A stretch of 64,000 nucleotides of DNA from Candidatus Zixiibacteriota bacterium. Its GTDB lineage: Bacteria > Zixibacteria > MSB-5A5 > GN15 > JAAZOE01. Each line of letters starts with the position of its first letter. Within the stretch, counting starts at the first letter, position 1. The DNA is taken from assembly GCA_030668485.1 (NCBI GenBank), contig DAOUTW010000016.1, positions 1 through 64,000 on the forward strand. The letters run 5' to 3'. The notes beneath the pieces are model-generated. The model ran no database searches and was not told where the DNA came from. It saw nothing but the letters and a program-made list of their open reading frames with translations. The position numbers and the translations under genes are program-made. Positions 34,850 to 44,698 of this stretch are shown piece by piece.

Positions 34850-35371
34850 ATGAATAAGCCAACTTGGGTGAAAGTCATAGGTATTCTCGGCATTATTTTC
34901 GGTTGCACCGGCATCCTGGGATCATTTCAGTTGATGGTAATGCCCAAGGTATTTGAATTCCAGCAAAAGATTGTCGGAGTTGCGATGGATGAAGCGCGGC
35001 ACGATGCGGATTTCCCGGTCGGGTTGCGCGAGGTTCTGGAAGGATTTTGGGATCTCCCCGAATGGTTTGGAGTCTGGGCGATTGTTTTCGGGCTCGCCGG
35101 TCTGATCGTGGCTGCTTTTTATCTGTTTTCAGCGATTCAGCTTTTGCAGGTGAAAACTTCCTCGGATAAAATGATGATCGGGGCTTTGCTGGCCAGCATC
35201 ATTCTGGCCGCAATACAGGCTCTGACCATAATCACATCGGGAAGTTTTATGTCGATTATGTTTGTCATGGGGGCCGGTTTCAGTCTCGTGATCGACCTGG
35301 TCCTGCTGATCGTGATTCTGACTTCGGACCGGAGTATGTTTAAGCAAACGGCAGGGATGCCTCAGCCGTAG
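34850..35371 (+). CDS. Hypothetical membrane protein
   Basis: 173 residues with four membrane helices (about 8-30, 70-97, 103-127, 132-157) and a soluble acidic loop between the first two (DEARHDADFPVGLREVLEGF). AGGGGG lies upstream. No family is recognised. It is followed by a strong bidirectional terminator at 35441, so it is probably transcribed alone or with the hbd-crt operon. Confidence 0.65.
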   Translation: MNKPTWVKVIGILGIIFGCTGILGSFQLMVMPKVFEFQQKIVGVAMDEARHDADFPVGLREVLEGFWDLPEWFGVWAIVFGLAGLIVAAFYLFSAIQLLQVKTSSDKMMIGALLASIILAAIQALTIITSGSFMSIMFVMGAGFSLVIDLVLLIVILTSDRSMFKQTAGMPQP

Positions 35372-35440
35372 CCTTAATAAGATTAAGTTTCAAGGCCTTT
35401 TGGCTTTGAGCACAGGTAGGAAGTGCTCACCTACTTGCGT

Positions 35441-35474
35441 AAAAACCCCGCCGAAGGATCGTCGGGGTTTTTTT
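35441..35474 (+). terminator. Strong, probably bidirectional terminator
   Basis: AAAAACCCCG/CGGGGTTTTT-type stem with A tract on the left and seven T on the right. Confidence 0.85.
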
Positions 35475-35512
35475 ATTGAAAAGGCCGACGTTTTTGTAAC
35501 AACCATAACCCC

Positions 35513-35541
35513 TTGCATCGCCTGCCGAAATTGGTTATACT
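35513..35541 (+). promoter_or_regulatory. Promoter of the small His-containing membrane protein gene
   Basis: TTGCAT (35513-35518), 17 bases, TATACT (35536-35541). Confidence 0.6.
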
Positions 35542-35588
35542 AAAATATTCGATTATTTATGGGGGCATCGAATATTGGAGGCTTATCG

Positions 35589-36095
35589 ATGAATGCCGTT
35601 CACATGCATCTGATATTAAATCATATCCCGGTTATGGGAACCTTATTCGGAATAATTTTTCTCTTACTTGCGCTCGCGGGACGAAACAAGGCGATAATCA
35701 AGGCGTCTTTATGGATACTGGTATTTGTCGCGATCCTGACCATACCGGCTTACTTCACCGGCGGATCGGCGGAGGAGATGGTCGAAAATTTGCCGGGAAT
35801 ATCCGAAGATATTATTCATGAGCATGAAGAGTCGGCGGAGAAGGCGTTTATTGCCGCGCTTATTCTTGGTCTGCTGGCAGCCGTTCGACTGTTGCGTTAT
35901 CGGACAAGGAGCCGTGTCTCGGGTATGTTTCTGGCGACGTTGACTTTATTCGCGATTATTACCGGGGTTCTAATGGCCAGCGCCGCCAACGAGGGGGGCA
36001 ATATCCGCCATCCGGAAATACAAAGCGGTTGGACCGCTCCGGGTAATACCGACCATGATACCCTTCCGGATACCGAATTTGAAGATGAATCTTAA
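35589..36095 (+). CDS. Four-helix membrane protein with N-terminal HLILNHIPV motif
   Basis: 168 residues from the ATG at 35589 with GGAGG 7 bases upstream. Four membrane helices are predicted (about 10-30, 38-58, 85-103, 112-134). The start MNAVHMHLILNHIPVMGT, with several His at the membrane edge, is shared by a widespread group of small bacterial membrane proteins annotated as DUF2231-like or hypothetical; haem binding has been suggested by the His pattern but is unproven. The acidic C-terminus is soluble. Not in an operon. Confidence 0.7.
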   Translation: MNAVHMHLILNHIPVMGTLFGIIFLLLALAGRNKAIIKASLWILVFVAILTIPAYFTGGSAEEMVENLPGISEDIIHEHEESAEKAFIAALILGLLAAVRLLRYRTRSRVSGMFLATLTLFAIITGVLMASAANEGGNIRHPEIQSGWTAPGNTDHDTLPDTEFEDES

Positions 36096-36138
36096 ATAAT
36101 ACCCAAATTGGTGATTATCTTCCTGCAAAACCGGGATA

Positions 36139-36546
36139 TCATTCAGCCGATAAAACTTCTGCCTGCGGCACATTGTCAGTGGTGAATTTTGCGATCATAT
36201 TCTTGATAATTTCCGTATGGATGCTGGAGATGGTCACAAATTCAAAACCGGTATAATAGCATTCCGGTTCTTCCTGTTTTTTGGCCCAGACACCTCTGGC
36301 GTCGATTGTCAGCCAGCCGCTCCCATTTATCTTCTCCGGTAATGCGATGCGAAGTTTCTGGGTAACCCCTTTTTTGACCTCCTCCCGACTGATCATCATC
36401 ATACCTTCAGGGGAGATGTCCATCAGGTGACCCACCAAACGATTGTCGGCTCGGTCGAAAATCGCGAAAAACTGCTTGAAGTATTTCCTGTTTTTCTTGA
36501 AATAATCGGCGACGTTGAGACGTTTACTTTTTCGCTTCTTAGGCAT
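36139..36546 (-). CDS. PilZ-domain protein
   Basis: 135 residues. After a strongly basic N-terminus (MPKKRKSKRLN) comes a six-stranded beta pattern with DISPEGMMMIS, the second half of the PilZ cyclic-di-GMP motif (D/N-x-S-x-x-G). The RxxxR half is not clear; DRADNR sits about 10 residues before. If it binds c-di-GMP it is a small single-domain effector. No diguanylate cyclase is in the window. Its 3' end converges with the membrane protein gene at 35589-36095. Confidence 0.7.
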   Translation of the reverse strand: MPKKRKSKRLNVADYFKKNRKYFKQFFAIFDRADNRLVGHLMDISPEGMMMISREEVKKGVTQKLRIALPEKINGSGWLTIDARGVWAKKQEEPECYYTGFEFVTISSIHTEIIKNMIAKFTTDNVPQAEVLSAE

Positions 36547-36772
36547 AGCTGCACCCTTTTTCTAATGGTTGCCGATACGATTCAATTATGATAACTCTGG
36601 TTGAAAGTCAAAGCCTGAGCTGGCCTAATCTGAATGTCCCTGTTGCTTATTCTATATCGGTAAATGTGATTGAAGATTAACAACTGACTCTATTTTATTA
36701 TCAGCCCTCAGTATATACAAAATCGAGATTTTTTCCTGACAGGTGGGCGTGAAATATTCGTATATTTCTATT

Positions 36773-37396
36773 ATGTCGTTACTGGCTTTGTTTTTCATGT
36801 CGTTCTGGGTCGGCTTTTCCGGCGCCCTGATGCCGGGGCCGCTGTTGACGGTCGATATCGCCGAGTCGACTCGCAGAGGTTTTTGGACCGGTCCGATCAT
36901 TACCGGCGGACACGCCATTGCCGAACTGTTCGTGGTGATCGCTCTGGCTTTCGGGTTGTCAACTTTACTGGCCTCGAAAACCGCCCTGACCATTATCGGT
37001 TTGCTGGGCGGAATCGCCCTGATCCTGATGGGCGGAGCGATGCTCCATGATATTATTCGAAAAAAAATAACATTCGATCCCGATCAACCAGGGTCAAGTT
37101 CCGGTTTGCTGGTCGGCAAGGGTATTACCGCCTCGCTTTCCAATCCTTACTGGTTTGTCTGGTGGGCTACGGTCGGGTCGGCTTTTTTATCCGATTCTCT
37201 TTCGCACGGACCGATCGGTCCGGTCGTCTTTTATTTTGGGCACATTATGTCGGATCTGGTCTGGTATACGTTTGTTTCTTTTATGATCGCCAGCGGGAAG
37301 AAAATTCTGGCCGGTAAACCTTACTATGTTTTGATAAGCATCTGTGCCTTATTTTTACTGTTTATCGGCGCCCGATTCATAATCGAGGCGATCTGA
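36773..37396 (+). CDS. LysE/RhtB-family amino-acid exporter
   Basis: 207 residues from the ATG at 36773; earlier in-frame GTG codons at 36743 and 36749 are less likely. Six membrane helices and the family signature GFSGALMPGPLLTVDIAESTRRG-type N-terminus (seen as SGALMPGPLLT), plus SNPYWFVWWATVG in the middle. The family exports amino acids or similar solutes in exchange for protons. The substrate is not predictable and the gene has no partner. Confidence 0.85.
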   Translation: MSLLALFFMSFWVGFSGALMPGPLLTVDIAESTRRGFWTGPIITGGHAIAELFVVIALAFGLSTLLASKTALTIIGLLGGIALILMGGAMLHDIIRKKITFDPDQPGSSSGLLVGKGITASLSNPYWFVWWATVGSAFLSDSLSHGPIGPVVFYFGHIMSDLVWYTFVSFMIASGKKILAGKPYYVLISICALFLLFIGARFIIEAI

Positions 37397-37486
37397 TATT
37401 GTTGCAATAGAGTTTCATTGATTACGGCTTTATATAAAGTTGCCTGACGAGTTGCGATTGGAACGAGGCAATGGAGGAGGGGTCCC

Positions 37487-39751
37487 ATGAATCAGATGTT
37501 GTTTATTCGCAGAAGCATTGATCGATTACGAATGAAATTTCTTATCGTTTTGGTATTTGCGGTATTAGTCCTCACTGTCGATCTGGCAGCCGGCCAGGTC
37601 GATGACCCGTTCCCGGAGATAAAAACTAAATTCGGCTCCACTGCCGAAAGCTACCGGATGCAGGGTGAGGTTGTCGATTATTTCGGCAAGGTACAGGTTG
37701 TTATGGATGAGGGAGACTTATATCGTCGCCCGGAAGATGTCGGATATGATTTCTATTTCCTCGGTTCCGGTCGACTGGAGGTCATCGACACCTCGGCCCT
37801 TGGCATAAGCTGGAAAGGTCGTTTTGGGAAGAAACGGAGTATCAAATTCGTGTCGGCGTATATATGCGGACGACGATTTCCGGAAATGTTGATGCTTGAT
37901 CCGAACCACTGGAGCGAAGCAAAACTGAAGCGTGAAGATTGGCAAAAACTGCTATTCAAACTGACTACGCCGGATCGATTTTATTGGATCAGCCTGTCGG
38001 GTGAACTGGGCGTCTGGCCGGAATACGATGTCAGTTTGCCGCCGGTCTGGATCGACCTCGAACTTGCGGACGGCAACCGGATGATGGTTCACTTGTCTCC
38101 GGATATTACCGAGCAATTAAATATTTACTATTACGGAATGGAATATAAAAGGCCGTTCCTGCTGGCCGGGTTTGAAGTAAATGATAGGCTCCAACTGGCT
38201 CCGATAGTTCTCGATTCCTCAATAATATCGGTCAGACTGAAGGAGACCGGGGATTTTGATGGAGAATGCTCGATCTATTTTGCCGCCGGATCGGACCGCC
38301 GGGGGATTAAATTGAATTTACCGCGGCTATTTAAGGTCGATTCAATAATGAATGCCGACGGCATAGATATTCCCTATATCAAGAAAAAGGAAAGGTCGAC
38401 CCTTTACCTGGGACCGCGCTCGGAAATGGAGGAACAGCCGGATGTGATTTCAATTTACTACCGGGGGAAATTCACCCTGACCCGTTTTGCCGGAGTCGAT
38501 TTTCCGATCAATCTTACCCGGTGGTTTCCTCATCTGCAATATCGCAATCTGGGCCAATACCGGATCAATTACACTCAGCATAAAGATCTGACGCTGATAT
38601 CGGTCGGCGATAAGATCGATGAATGGATTGAGGGTGAAGACAAAACGGTCTCCTATACCACCGATAATATCTCTTATATCAGCTTCGCCACCGGTTTATA
38701 TGATACGCTCAGCGCAGTTTCTCATGATATCCCGATTAATTTCTACATCCGTCAGGAACATAACCGGGGTTTGTTCAATCGCAGTATTCCGGAAAAGGTG
38801 ATGAACGACCTGGTCGGTGCTTTTTCCACCTTCCATGACTGGTTCGGGCCGCCGCAGGTGCAATCTCTTGAAATGGTCGACCAGCCGATGTCGAGTGGTC
38901 AAAGTAGCCCCGGATTGATTCATCTCTCGACCAATACTCTTTTGATGGGCAGGAATCAATCTCGTTTCCGGGCCCATGAGATGGCCCATCAATGGTGGGG
39001 CCATACGGTGGTGCCGAAAACCTTCAAGGATGCCTGGCTTTCGGAAGGACTCGCAGAAATCTCCGCCGCCATGTACCTGATCGAAGTCAAACATGATACC
39101 ACCGAATATCAGGAATTGATCGATTACTGGCGAAGGCAGGTTGTTCAGGAGGGGAAAATAGATGGGTTGTATTCGCGGGGATATCGCGCCGGATCAATCA
39201 TTTTGGGCTATAAATTCTTGCAAACCTACTCGCCGGGCGATTATATCGCCCTGGTCTATTTCAAATCGGCCTATATGCTGGAAATGCTTCGCTTTGAGAT
39301 GGACGGCCCCGATTACCGTACCGATTTTTTCCAGCAGATGCTGGGTCAGTTTTGCGGTGAGTATGCAGGTAAACAAGCGACAAGTATGGATTTTATTCGA
39401 GTCGTTGCCAGGTATATCGGAGATCAACGGGCGGCGGCGTTTTTCAAGCAATGGCTTTTCCGCTGGCGAGTGCCCGATTTTGAGGGTAGCTATTCGATAA
39501 AACCGGACAAGAAGGGCCGCCCGATGTTGTATATCAATATTGAGGCGTATGCTGTCGATACAGATTTTGCGACGCCTTACCCGGTGGAAATCGAATTTGT
39601 CGACGGGACCCGCAGGCTGTTTCGAATTGACGGCATCGGTCAGAAAAAGGAACATATGCTGGGGCCGTTCCCGGAGGAAATCAAAAAAGTCCGTTTCGAT
39701 CCCGATCACATTATCCTCAGCCGGGACACAAAGATGACAAAATCGCAGTAA
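37487..39751 (+). CDS. Exported M1-family zinc metallopeptidase
   Basis: 754 residues with a strong ribosome site (GGAGGAGGGG) before the ATG and a signal peptide up to about residue 38 (DLAAGQ). The gluzincin catalytic motif is HEMAHQWWG (His497, Glu498, His501) with the third ligand Glu520 in WLSEGLAE, spaced as in M1 aminopeptidases. The N-terminal 350 residues are beta-rich and unlike classical aminopeptidase N, and the usual GAMEN motif is not seen (SPGLIHLSTNTLLM occupies that place). Thus it may be a peptidase with different substrate recognition. It is monocistronic. Confidence 0.85.
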   Translation: MNQMLFIRRSIDRLRMKFLIVLVFAVLVLTVDLAAGQVDDPFPEIKTKFGSTAESYRMQGEVVDYFGKVQVVMDEGDLYRRPEDVGYDFYFLGSGRLEVIDTSALGISWKGRFGKKRSIKFVSAYICGRRFPEMLMLDPNHWSEAKLKREDWQKLLFKLTTPDRFYWISLSGELGVWPEYDVSLPPVWIDLELADGNRMMVHLSPDITEQLNIYYYGMEYKRPFLLAGFEVNDRLQLAPIVLDSSIISVRLKETGDFDGECSIYFAAGSDRRGIKLNLPRLFKVDSIMNADGIDIPYIKKKERSTLYLGPRSEMEEQPDVISIYYRGKFTLTRFAGVDFPINLTRWFPHLQYRNLGQYRINYTQHKDLTLISVGDKIDEWIEGEDKTVSYTTDNISYISFATGLYDTLSAVSHDIPINFYIRQEHNRGLFNRSIPEKVMNDLVGAFSTFHDWFGPPQVQSLEMVDQPMSSGQSSPGLIHLSTNTLLMGRNQSRFRAHEMAHQWWGHTVVPKTFKDAWLSEGLAEISAAMYLIEVKHDTTEYQELIDYWRRQVVQEGKIDGLYSRGYRAGSIILGYKFLQTYSPGDYIALVYFKSAYMLEMLRFEMDGPDYRTDFFQQMLGQFCGEYAGKQATSMDFIRVVARYIGDQRAAAFFKQWLFRWRVPDFEGSYSIKPDKKGRPMLYINIEAYAVDTDFATPYPVEIEFVDGTRRLFRIDGIGQKKEHMLGPFPEEIKKVRFDPDHIILSRDTKMTKSQ

Positions 39752-39775
39752 AACTCTCGCCGACCAATTTAAACC

Positions 39776-39803
39776 TTGACCGGGGCCGTATTTCTAATAC
39801 CAT
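39776..39803 (+). promoter_or_regulatory. Promoter of dnaE
   Basis: TTGACC (39776-39781), 16 bases, TACCAT (39798-39803); transcription would start about 25 bases before the ATG. Confidence 0.5.
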
Positions 39804-39834
39804 AAGGAATGGACACCTTAGATAGAGATTTTTT

Positions 39835-42800
39835 ATGAAACACAGCGGTTTTATACATCTGCATAATCACACCCAGTACTCGCTACTCGACGGCGCCAGC
39901 CGGATTGATGATCTGGTAGTTGCCGCCAAGAATATGAATATGCCTGCCCTGGCGATTACAGACCACGGTAACATGTTCGGGGCCATTCAGTTCTACAAAA
40001 AAGCCAGTAGCGCCGGGATCAAACCGATTATAGGAATGGAAGCTTATGTGGCGGGGACATCGCGGACCGACCATTTCCGGGTCGCGGGATATCCCGACGG
40101 CGGCTTCCATATGGTTTTACTGGTCAAGAACCAGGCCGGATACAAGAATCTGATGAAACTCTCATCGGCGGCATATCTTGAGGGTTTCTATCATCGCCCA
40201 CGTGTCGACCGTGAACTTTTGACACAGCATCATGACGGTTTGATCGCCCTGACTGCCTGTATGAAGGGGGAGGTCCCGTATTGGCTGCTGCGGGGCAAGG
40301 TTGAAAAGGCGGAGGAGGCGGCCCGATTCTATTCTGAACTGTTCGGCGAAGATAATTTCTATATGGAGCTGCAGAATCACAACCTGCCGCAGGAACTGGA
40401 ACTGATACCGCAGATGGCCGACCTTGCTTCGAGGCTGAATTTGCCGCTGGTATGCACCAACGATTGTCATTATTTGAAACAGGAAGACTACGAGGCTCAC
40501 GACGCCCTGCTTTGTATTCAGACCGGCAAGCTGGTGGAAGACACCGACCGGATGCGATATAATACCGACCAGATTTATTTCAAGTCGGCTGAGGAGATGC
40601 AGGAGATTTTTGCCGATTATCCGGATGCGGTCGAGAACACTATCAAAATCGCTGAACGGTGCAATCTGGAGATCAAGCTTGGTGATTTTTTATTACCCGC
40701 CTTTCCGATTCCCGACAAGACCAAAACGCCGGATGAGTACCTGGAAGAATTGAGTTGGGAGGGGCTTAAAAAGCTTTACGATGAAATCACCCCGGAGCTG
40801 GAAGAGCGCCTGAAGTACGAATTAGGCGTAATCAAAAGCATGGGATGGGCCGGGTATTTTCTCATCACCAAGGATTTTATCGATCATGCCCGCAAAAACG
40901 ATATTCCGGTTGGGCCGGGGCGAGGTTCCGCGGCCGGATCGCTGGTATCCTACAGCCTGAGCATTACCACCGTCGATCCGATCAAGTACGAACTTCTTTT
41001 TGAACGATTCCTCAATCCCGAGCGGATTTCGATGCCTGATATCGATATTGATTTCGGCGACCGAAAGCGGGATCAGATCATAGAATATGTAATTGATAAA
41101 TACACCCGCCCCAACGTAACGCAAATTATCACTTTCGGAACGATGGCGGCGCGGGCGGTGGTTCGCGATGTCGGGCGGGTGTTGGCAATGCCGTATTCAG
41201 ATGTCGACAAGATCGCCAAATTAATTCCGGCCGTTCCCGATATGACCCTGAGCAGGGCTGTCAAGCAGACAGCGGAATTGAGACAGTTGATCGAGTCGGA
41301 TAAACGAGTCGAAAAACTGATCCAGCTTTCAAAAACGCTCGAGGGATTGACGCGTCATGCCTCGACTCACGCCGCCGGAGTCGTTATTGCTCCCGCGGAT
41401 CTAACCGACTATGTGCCGCTGTTCAAGGCTACCAAAGGTGAGACGACGACGCAGTACGATATGAAATGCGTCGAACAGATCGGTCTGTTGAAAATGGACT
41501 TCCTCGGTTTGCGGACCCTGACGGTCATTGACGATGCCGTCAAGATGATCGCGGCTAACCGGGGCGAGAAGATTGATCTGGAAACGGTCAATCTGGAGGA
41601 GAAGGAGATTTACAGTCTCTTCGGCAACGGCCGCACCATCGGTATTTTTCAGTTTGAATCGGGCGGAATGCGCGATTATCTCAGTAAGCTGAAACCGACC
41701 TACCTGACCGATCTGATCGCCATGAACGCCCTATACCGTCCCGGACCGCTCGACTCCGGCATGATCGATATTTATATCAACCGCAAACATGGCCGGGAAA
41801 AGGTTGTCTACGATCATCCTATCCTGGAGGAAATTCTGAATGATACTTATGGTGTCATCGTTTTCCAGGAACAGGTGCTCAAAATCGCCAACCTTTTGGC
41901 CGGTTATACTCTGGGGCAGGCCGATTTGCTGCGCAAGGCGATGGGCAAAAAAGATCCTGAGATCATGCGAGCCCAGAAAAAGCGGTTTGTCGAGGGAGCG
42001 GTAAAAAACAAGGTCGCCAACAAGGTAGCCGAAAAGATATTCGACCTGATTGAAACCTTCGCTCGCTATGGGTTTAACCGTGCTCATTCGACCTGTTATG
42101 CCTTGCTTGCCTACCGAACGGCTTGGCTCAAGGTCCATTACCCGCATGAATTCATGGCTGCTCTGCTGACTTCAGAAATGGGCGATTCCGACCGGGTTGT
42201 GATCCTGATGGAAGAATGCCGCAATATGGGTATCGAGGTAATGCCGCCCGATGTCAACGAATCGCAAGGATATTTCACGGTGGTCGATGATAAAATCAGA
42301 TTCGGGCTGCTGGCGATAAAAAATGTCGGCACGGGGCCGGTGGAGCAGATTATCAAGGCCCGCGAAGAGGGCGATAGGTTCGAAGTGCTAGCCGATTTTG
42401 TCGCCCGGGTCGACCTTCATTCCCTCAACAAAAGAGCTTTGGAATCGATGATTGCGGCCGGAGCTTTCGATTCGGTGCACGACAATCGCCGCGCGATGAG
42501 TGAGGTTTTGGAAGCGATGATCGCCTATGGCCATACTGTCCAGGAAGAATCGCATACCGTCGATATGTTCGGCGGAGGGACAGAAGACGCCACTCGCAAG
42601 GCGCCCGATTTACCGGCTGTGGAAGACTGGCCGGTGTCGCAAAAGCTAAACAGCGAAAAGGAAATTCTCGGTTTCTACGTTTCGGGACATCCTCTGGCCC
42701 GATATCGCCGGGAATTGAGCCATTTTGCCAGCGTTTCAACTGCCAAAATCGAATCTACCGACGATGGACGGGAAGTGCGGATTGGCGGAATTGTCCAGAC

Positions 42801-43272
42801 GATCAAAGTGATGCTCGACAAACGGGGCAACAGCATGGCCTTTGTCACCATTGAGGATTTTGCCGGGAGCGTGGAACTTATCGTCTTCTCCGATTGTTAT
42901 GAAAAGGCAAAGGATTTTCTGAAGGTCGACGGCGTAATTCTGGCCTCTGGTCGGATTTCGACCCGAGAAGGTCAGGCGGCTAAGTTGATAATTTCCAACC
43001 TCTTGCCGCTGGACCGCCTCAGTGATTTTGTCAATTGCCGGCTGGTATTGGCAGTCGATAGAAAAGATTATGGTCGGTCTTCGAAATGGTGGAAGTTATT
43101 GGAGGCCAATCGCGGAGACAGAGAAATAGTCGTGCTGGCGCGAAACAACGGAGAAGAATTGCAGATCAGGCCCAAAAATTTGCGAGTTAAACTTGATGCC
43201 AAAATGATAGAATCCCTCAAGGAAATGCTCGGTGAATCAAGCGCCTACCTGGCTCCGGCCGGGAACGGCTGA
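39835..43272 (+). CDS. dnaE: DNA polymerase III subunit alpha
   Basis: 1145 residues, the normal length. The PHP domain begins FIHLHNHTQYSLLDGASRI with an intact metal-site HxH; the palm carries PDIDIDF with catalytic Asp402 and Asp404; then tandem HhH (FNRAHSTCYALLAYRTAWLK), beta-clamp region and an OB fold (GGIVQTIKVMLDKRGNSMAF). It is the replicative polymerase, adding nucleotides on both strands. There is no intein. The type is DnaE1 by length and domain order. It is monocistronic with a weak ribosome site. Confidence 0.96.
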   Translation: MKHSGFIHLHNHTQYSLLDGASRIDDLVVAAKNMNMPALAITDHGNMFGAIQFYKKASSAGIKPIIGMEAYVAGTSRTDHFRVAGYPDGGFHMVLLVKNQAGYKNLMKLSSAAYLEGFYHRPRVDRELLTQHHDGLIALTACMKGEVPYWLLRGKVEKAEEAARFYSELFGEDNFYMELQNHNLPQELELIPQMADLASRLNLPLVCTNDCHYLKQEDYEAHDALLCIQTGKLVEDTDRMRYNTDQIYFKSAEEMQEIFADYPDAVENTIKIAERCNLEIKLGDFLLPAFPIPDKTKTPDEYLEELSWEGLKKLYDEITPELEERLKYELGVIKSMGWAGYFLITKDFIDHARKNDIPVGPGRGSAAGSLVSYSLSITTVDPIKYELLFERFLNPERISMPDIDIDFGDRKRDQIIEYVIDKYTRPNVTQIITFGTMAARAVVRDVGRVLAMPYSDVDKIAKLIPAVPDMTLSRAVKQTAELRQLIESDKRVEKLIQLSKTLEGLTRHASTHAAGVVIAPADLTDYVPLFKATKGETTTQYDMKCVEQIGLLKMDFLGLRTLTVIDDAVKMIAANRGEKIDLETVNLEEKEIYSLFGNGRTIGIFQFESGGMRDYLSKLKPTYLTDLIAMNALYRPGPLDSGMIDIYINRKHGREKVVYDHPILEEILNDTYGVIVFQEQVLKIANLLAGYTLGQADLLRKAMGKKDPEIMRAQKKRFVEGAVKNKVANKVAEKIFDLIETFARYGFNRAHSTCYALLAYRTAWLKVHYPHEFMAALLTSEMGDSDRVVILMEECRNMGIEVMPPDVNESQGYFTVVDDKIRFGLLAIKNVGTGPVEQIIKAREEGDRFEVLADFVARVDLHSLNKRALESMIAAGAFDSVHDNRRAMSEVLEAMIAYGHTVQEESHTVDMFGGGTEDATRKAPDLPAVEDWPVSQKLNSEKEILGFYVSGHPLARYRRELSHFASVSTAKIESTDDGREVRIGGIVQTIKVMLDKRGNSMAFVTIEDFAGSVELIVFSDCYEKAKDFLKVDGVILASGRISTREGQAAKLIISNLLPLDRLSDFVNCRLVLAVDRKDYGRSSKWWKLLEANRGDREIVVLARNNGEELQIRPKNLRVKLDAKMIESLKEMLGESSAYLAPAGNG

Positions 43273-43284
43273 CCCTGAAAAGGC

Positions 43285-43312
43285 TTGATTTTTCACGATT
43301 TTTTCGTAAACT
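43285..43312 (+). promoter_or_regulatory. Promoter of the exported thioredoxin-like gene
   Basis: TTGATT (43285-43290), 16 bases, TAAACT (43307-43312). Confidence 0.45.
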
Positions 43313-43382
43313 ATTAAGGCCTTGAGACATATAAACACTTAAATAGGCGATTTAGATAGTCTGCGTTCGAGACTGGAGTGGT

Positions 43383-43940
43383 ATGAAAATAAGAGTAAGC
43401 TTCCTGGTTGTACTTTCTGCTTTTTTCCTGCTGGGAATTGTCTGGGCCGATTCGGCCCCTTCCAAAGACAAGACAGAGGGCGAAAAGGGAACATCCCAAA
43501 AAGAATCGAAGGCTGCCGCCATTAAATGGCTGAAATACGACGAAGGGATCAAGCTGGCCAAAGAAGAAGGCAAAAAGGTATTTGTCGAATTTACCGCCAA
43601 ATGGTGCGGTTGGTGCAAGAAGATGCATGCGACGACCTTTATCGAGCCTGAAATTGTCGCCATGATGAATGACAATTATGTAGCCGTCAGCGTCGACGGT
43701 GATTCCCGGGATACTCTCAATATTGACGGCTGGATAACCTCGGAAAAAGGCCTGGCACGTGAATACAAGGTTACCAGCTATCCGACCTACTGGTTTTTGA
43801 CCGCGGAAGCGGAACCGATTGCTCCGATCAAAGGATACCGGGACAAAGCTGCTCTGGGAAATATCCTCGATTACCTCAAAGATGATTCATACAAGAACCT
43901 CAGCTTCACGGATTTCATTGAGAACAAGAAAAAGAAATAG
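43383..43940 (+). CDS. Exported thioredoxin-fold protein (DsbD-gamma/Thioredoxin_7-like)
   Basis: 185 residues with a signal peptide (1-20, ending VWADS), a charged Lys/Glu linker and a thioredoxin fold with active-site CGWC (Cys75, Cys78) in TAKWCGWCKKMHATTF and the cis-Pro in TSYPTYWF. It should reduce or isomerise disulfides in the periplasm. It is followed after 60 bases by a second thioredoxin-fold lipoprotein, so the two probably form an operon for envelope redox work. Confidence 0.88.
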   Translation: MKIRVSFLVVLSAFFLLGIVWADSAPSKDKTEGEKGTSQKESKAAAIKWLKYDEGIKLAKEEGKKVFVEFTAKWCGWCKKMHATTFIEPEIVAMMNDNYVAVSVDGDSRDTLNIDGWITSEKGLAREYKVTSYPTYWFLTAEAEPIAPIKGYRDKAALGNILDYLKDDSYKNLSFTDFIENKKKK

Positions 43941-44000
43941 CCTCATTCGAGGTATTTGCGAAAAGGTAAACGGATGCTCTTGAAATAGGACTTTTCTCTG

Positions 44001-44564
44001 ATGATATCATTGATGAAATATAGATCGGTTTTGGTCCTGATTATTCTGGCGGTTTTTTCGATCACTGTTCCGGTCGGATGTGGTAGCAGCGAATCGTCCA
44101 GTAAAAAGCCGGAGGCGGATCTGTCGGCGCAAGACAATATCCCGGAGCGATTCAATCTGAAAAACATCTACGGCAAGAGATACCAGTGGTCCCAGTTTGC
44201 CGGCAAGCCGCTTATTATCAATTTCTGGGCGACATGGTGCGGGCCGTGCCGGGCGGAAATTCCGGCCATGAAGAAGTTGTATTCCGAGTTCCATCCGCAG
44301 GGCCTGGAGATAGTGGCTATTTCTCTGGATCAGAAGCGGACCATTGAGCAGGTGGTGCCGTTTATCGACAAGTATCAGATTCCCTGGGTTGTTCTCTATG
44401 CCGACCAAAAGACGGTCGATGAATTCAGCCTGGGTGCGAGCATTCCGGAAACGATATTTTTCGATGCCAACGGCAACGAAACCGCTCGCTTGATTGGCGC
44501 ACAGCCAGAATCAAGATTCCGGCGCGAAATTGAGAAACTGTTTCCCCCGCAAGCCGTGAAATAG
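44001..44564 (+). CDS. TlpA/ResA-like thiol-disulfide lipoprotein
   Basis: 187 residues. A lipoprotein signal peptide ends at TVPVGC. The redoxin domain has WCGPC (Cys80, Cys83) in NFWATWCGPCRAEIPAMKK and the cis-Pro loop GASIPETIF. Family members keep cytochrome c apoproteins reduced or serve other thiol reductions. Cytochrome c motifs are present in the oxidase subunit at 50299-51792, so a maturation role is possible but only inferred. An ATG at 44013 is an alternative start. A terminator follows at 44589. Confidence 0.9.
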   Translation: MISLMKYRSVLVLIILAVFSITVPVGCGSSESSSKKPEADLSAQDNIPERFNLKNIYGKRYQWSQFAGKPLIINFWATWCGPCRAEIPAMKKLYSEFHPQGLEIVAISLDQKRTIEQVVPFIDKYQIPWVVLYADQKTVDEFSLGASIPETIFFDANGNETARLIGAQPESRFRREIEKLFPPQAVK

Positions 44565-44588
44565 CGGATAATCATAGAAAGATTTTGG

Positions 44589-44619
44589 CCCGACTCTCTA
44601 TGGAGAGCCGGGTTTTTTT
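44589..44619 (+). terminator. Terminator of the thioredoxin-fold pair
   Basis: CCCGACTCTC pairs with GAGAGCCGGG (one mismatch) over TATG, followed by seven T. Confidence 0.85.
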
Positions 44620-44631
44620 GTTTCCATCCGC

Positions 44632-44660
44632 TTGACAGAAGGGGAGCCCTATCCTATATT
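44632..44660 (+). promoter_or_regulatory. Consensus promoter of the FG-GAP lipoprotein gene
   Basis: TTGACA (44632-44637), 17 bases, TATATT (44655-44660), directly after the preceding terminator. Confidence 0.8.
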
Positions 44661-44698
44661 ATGACTATAGACTTCATTCAATTCCCTGGGAGTGTATT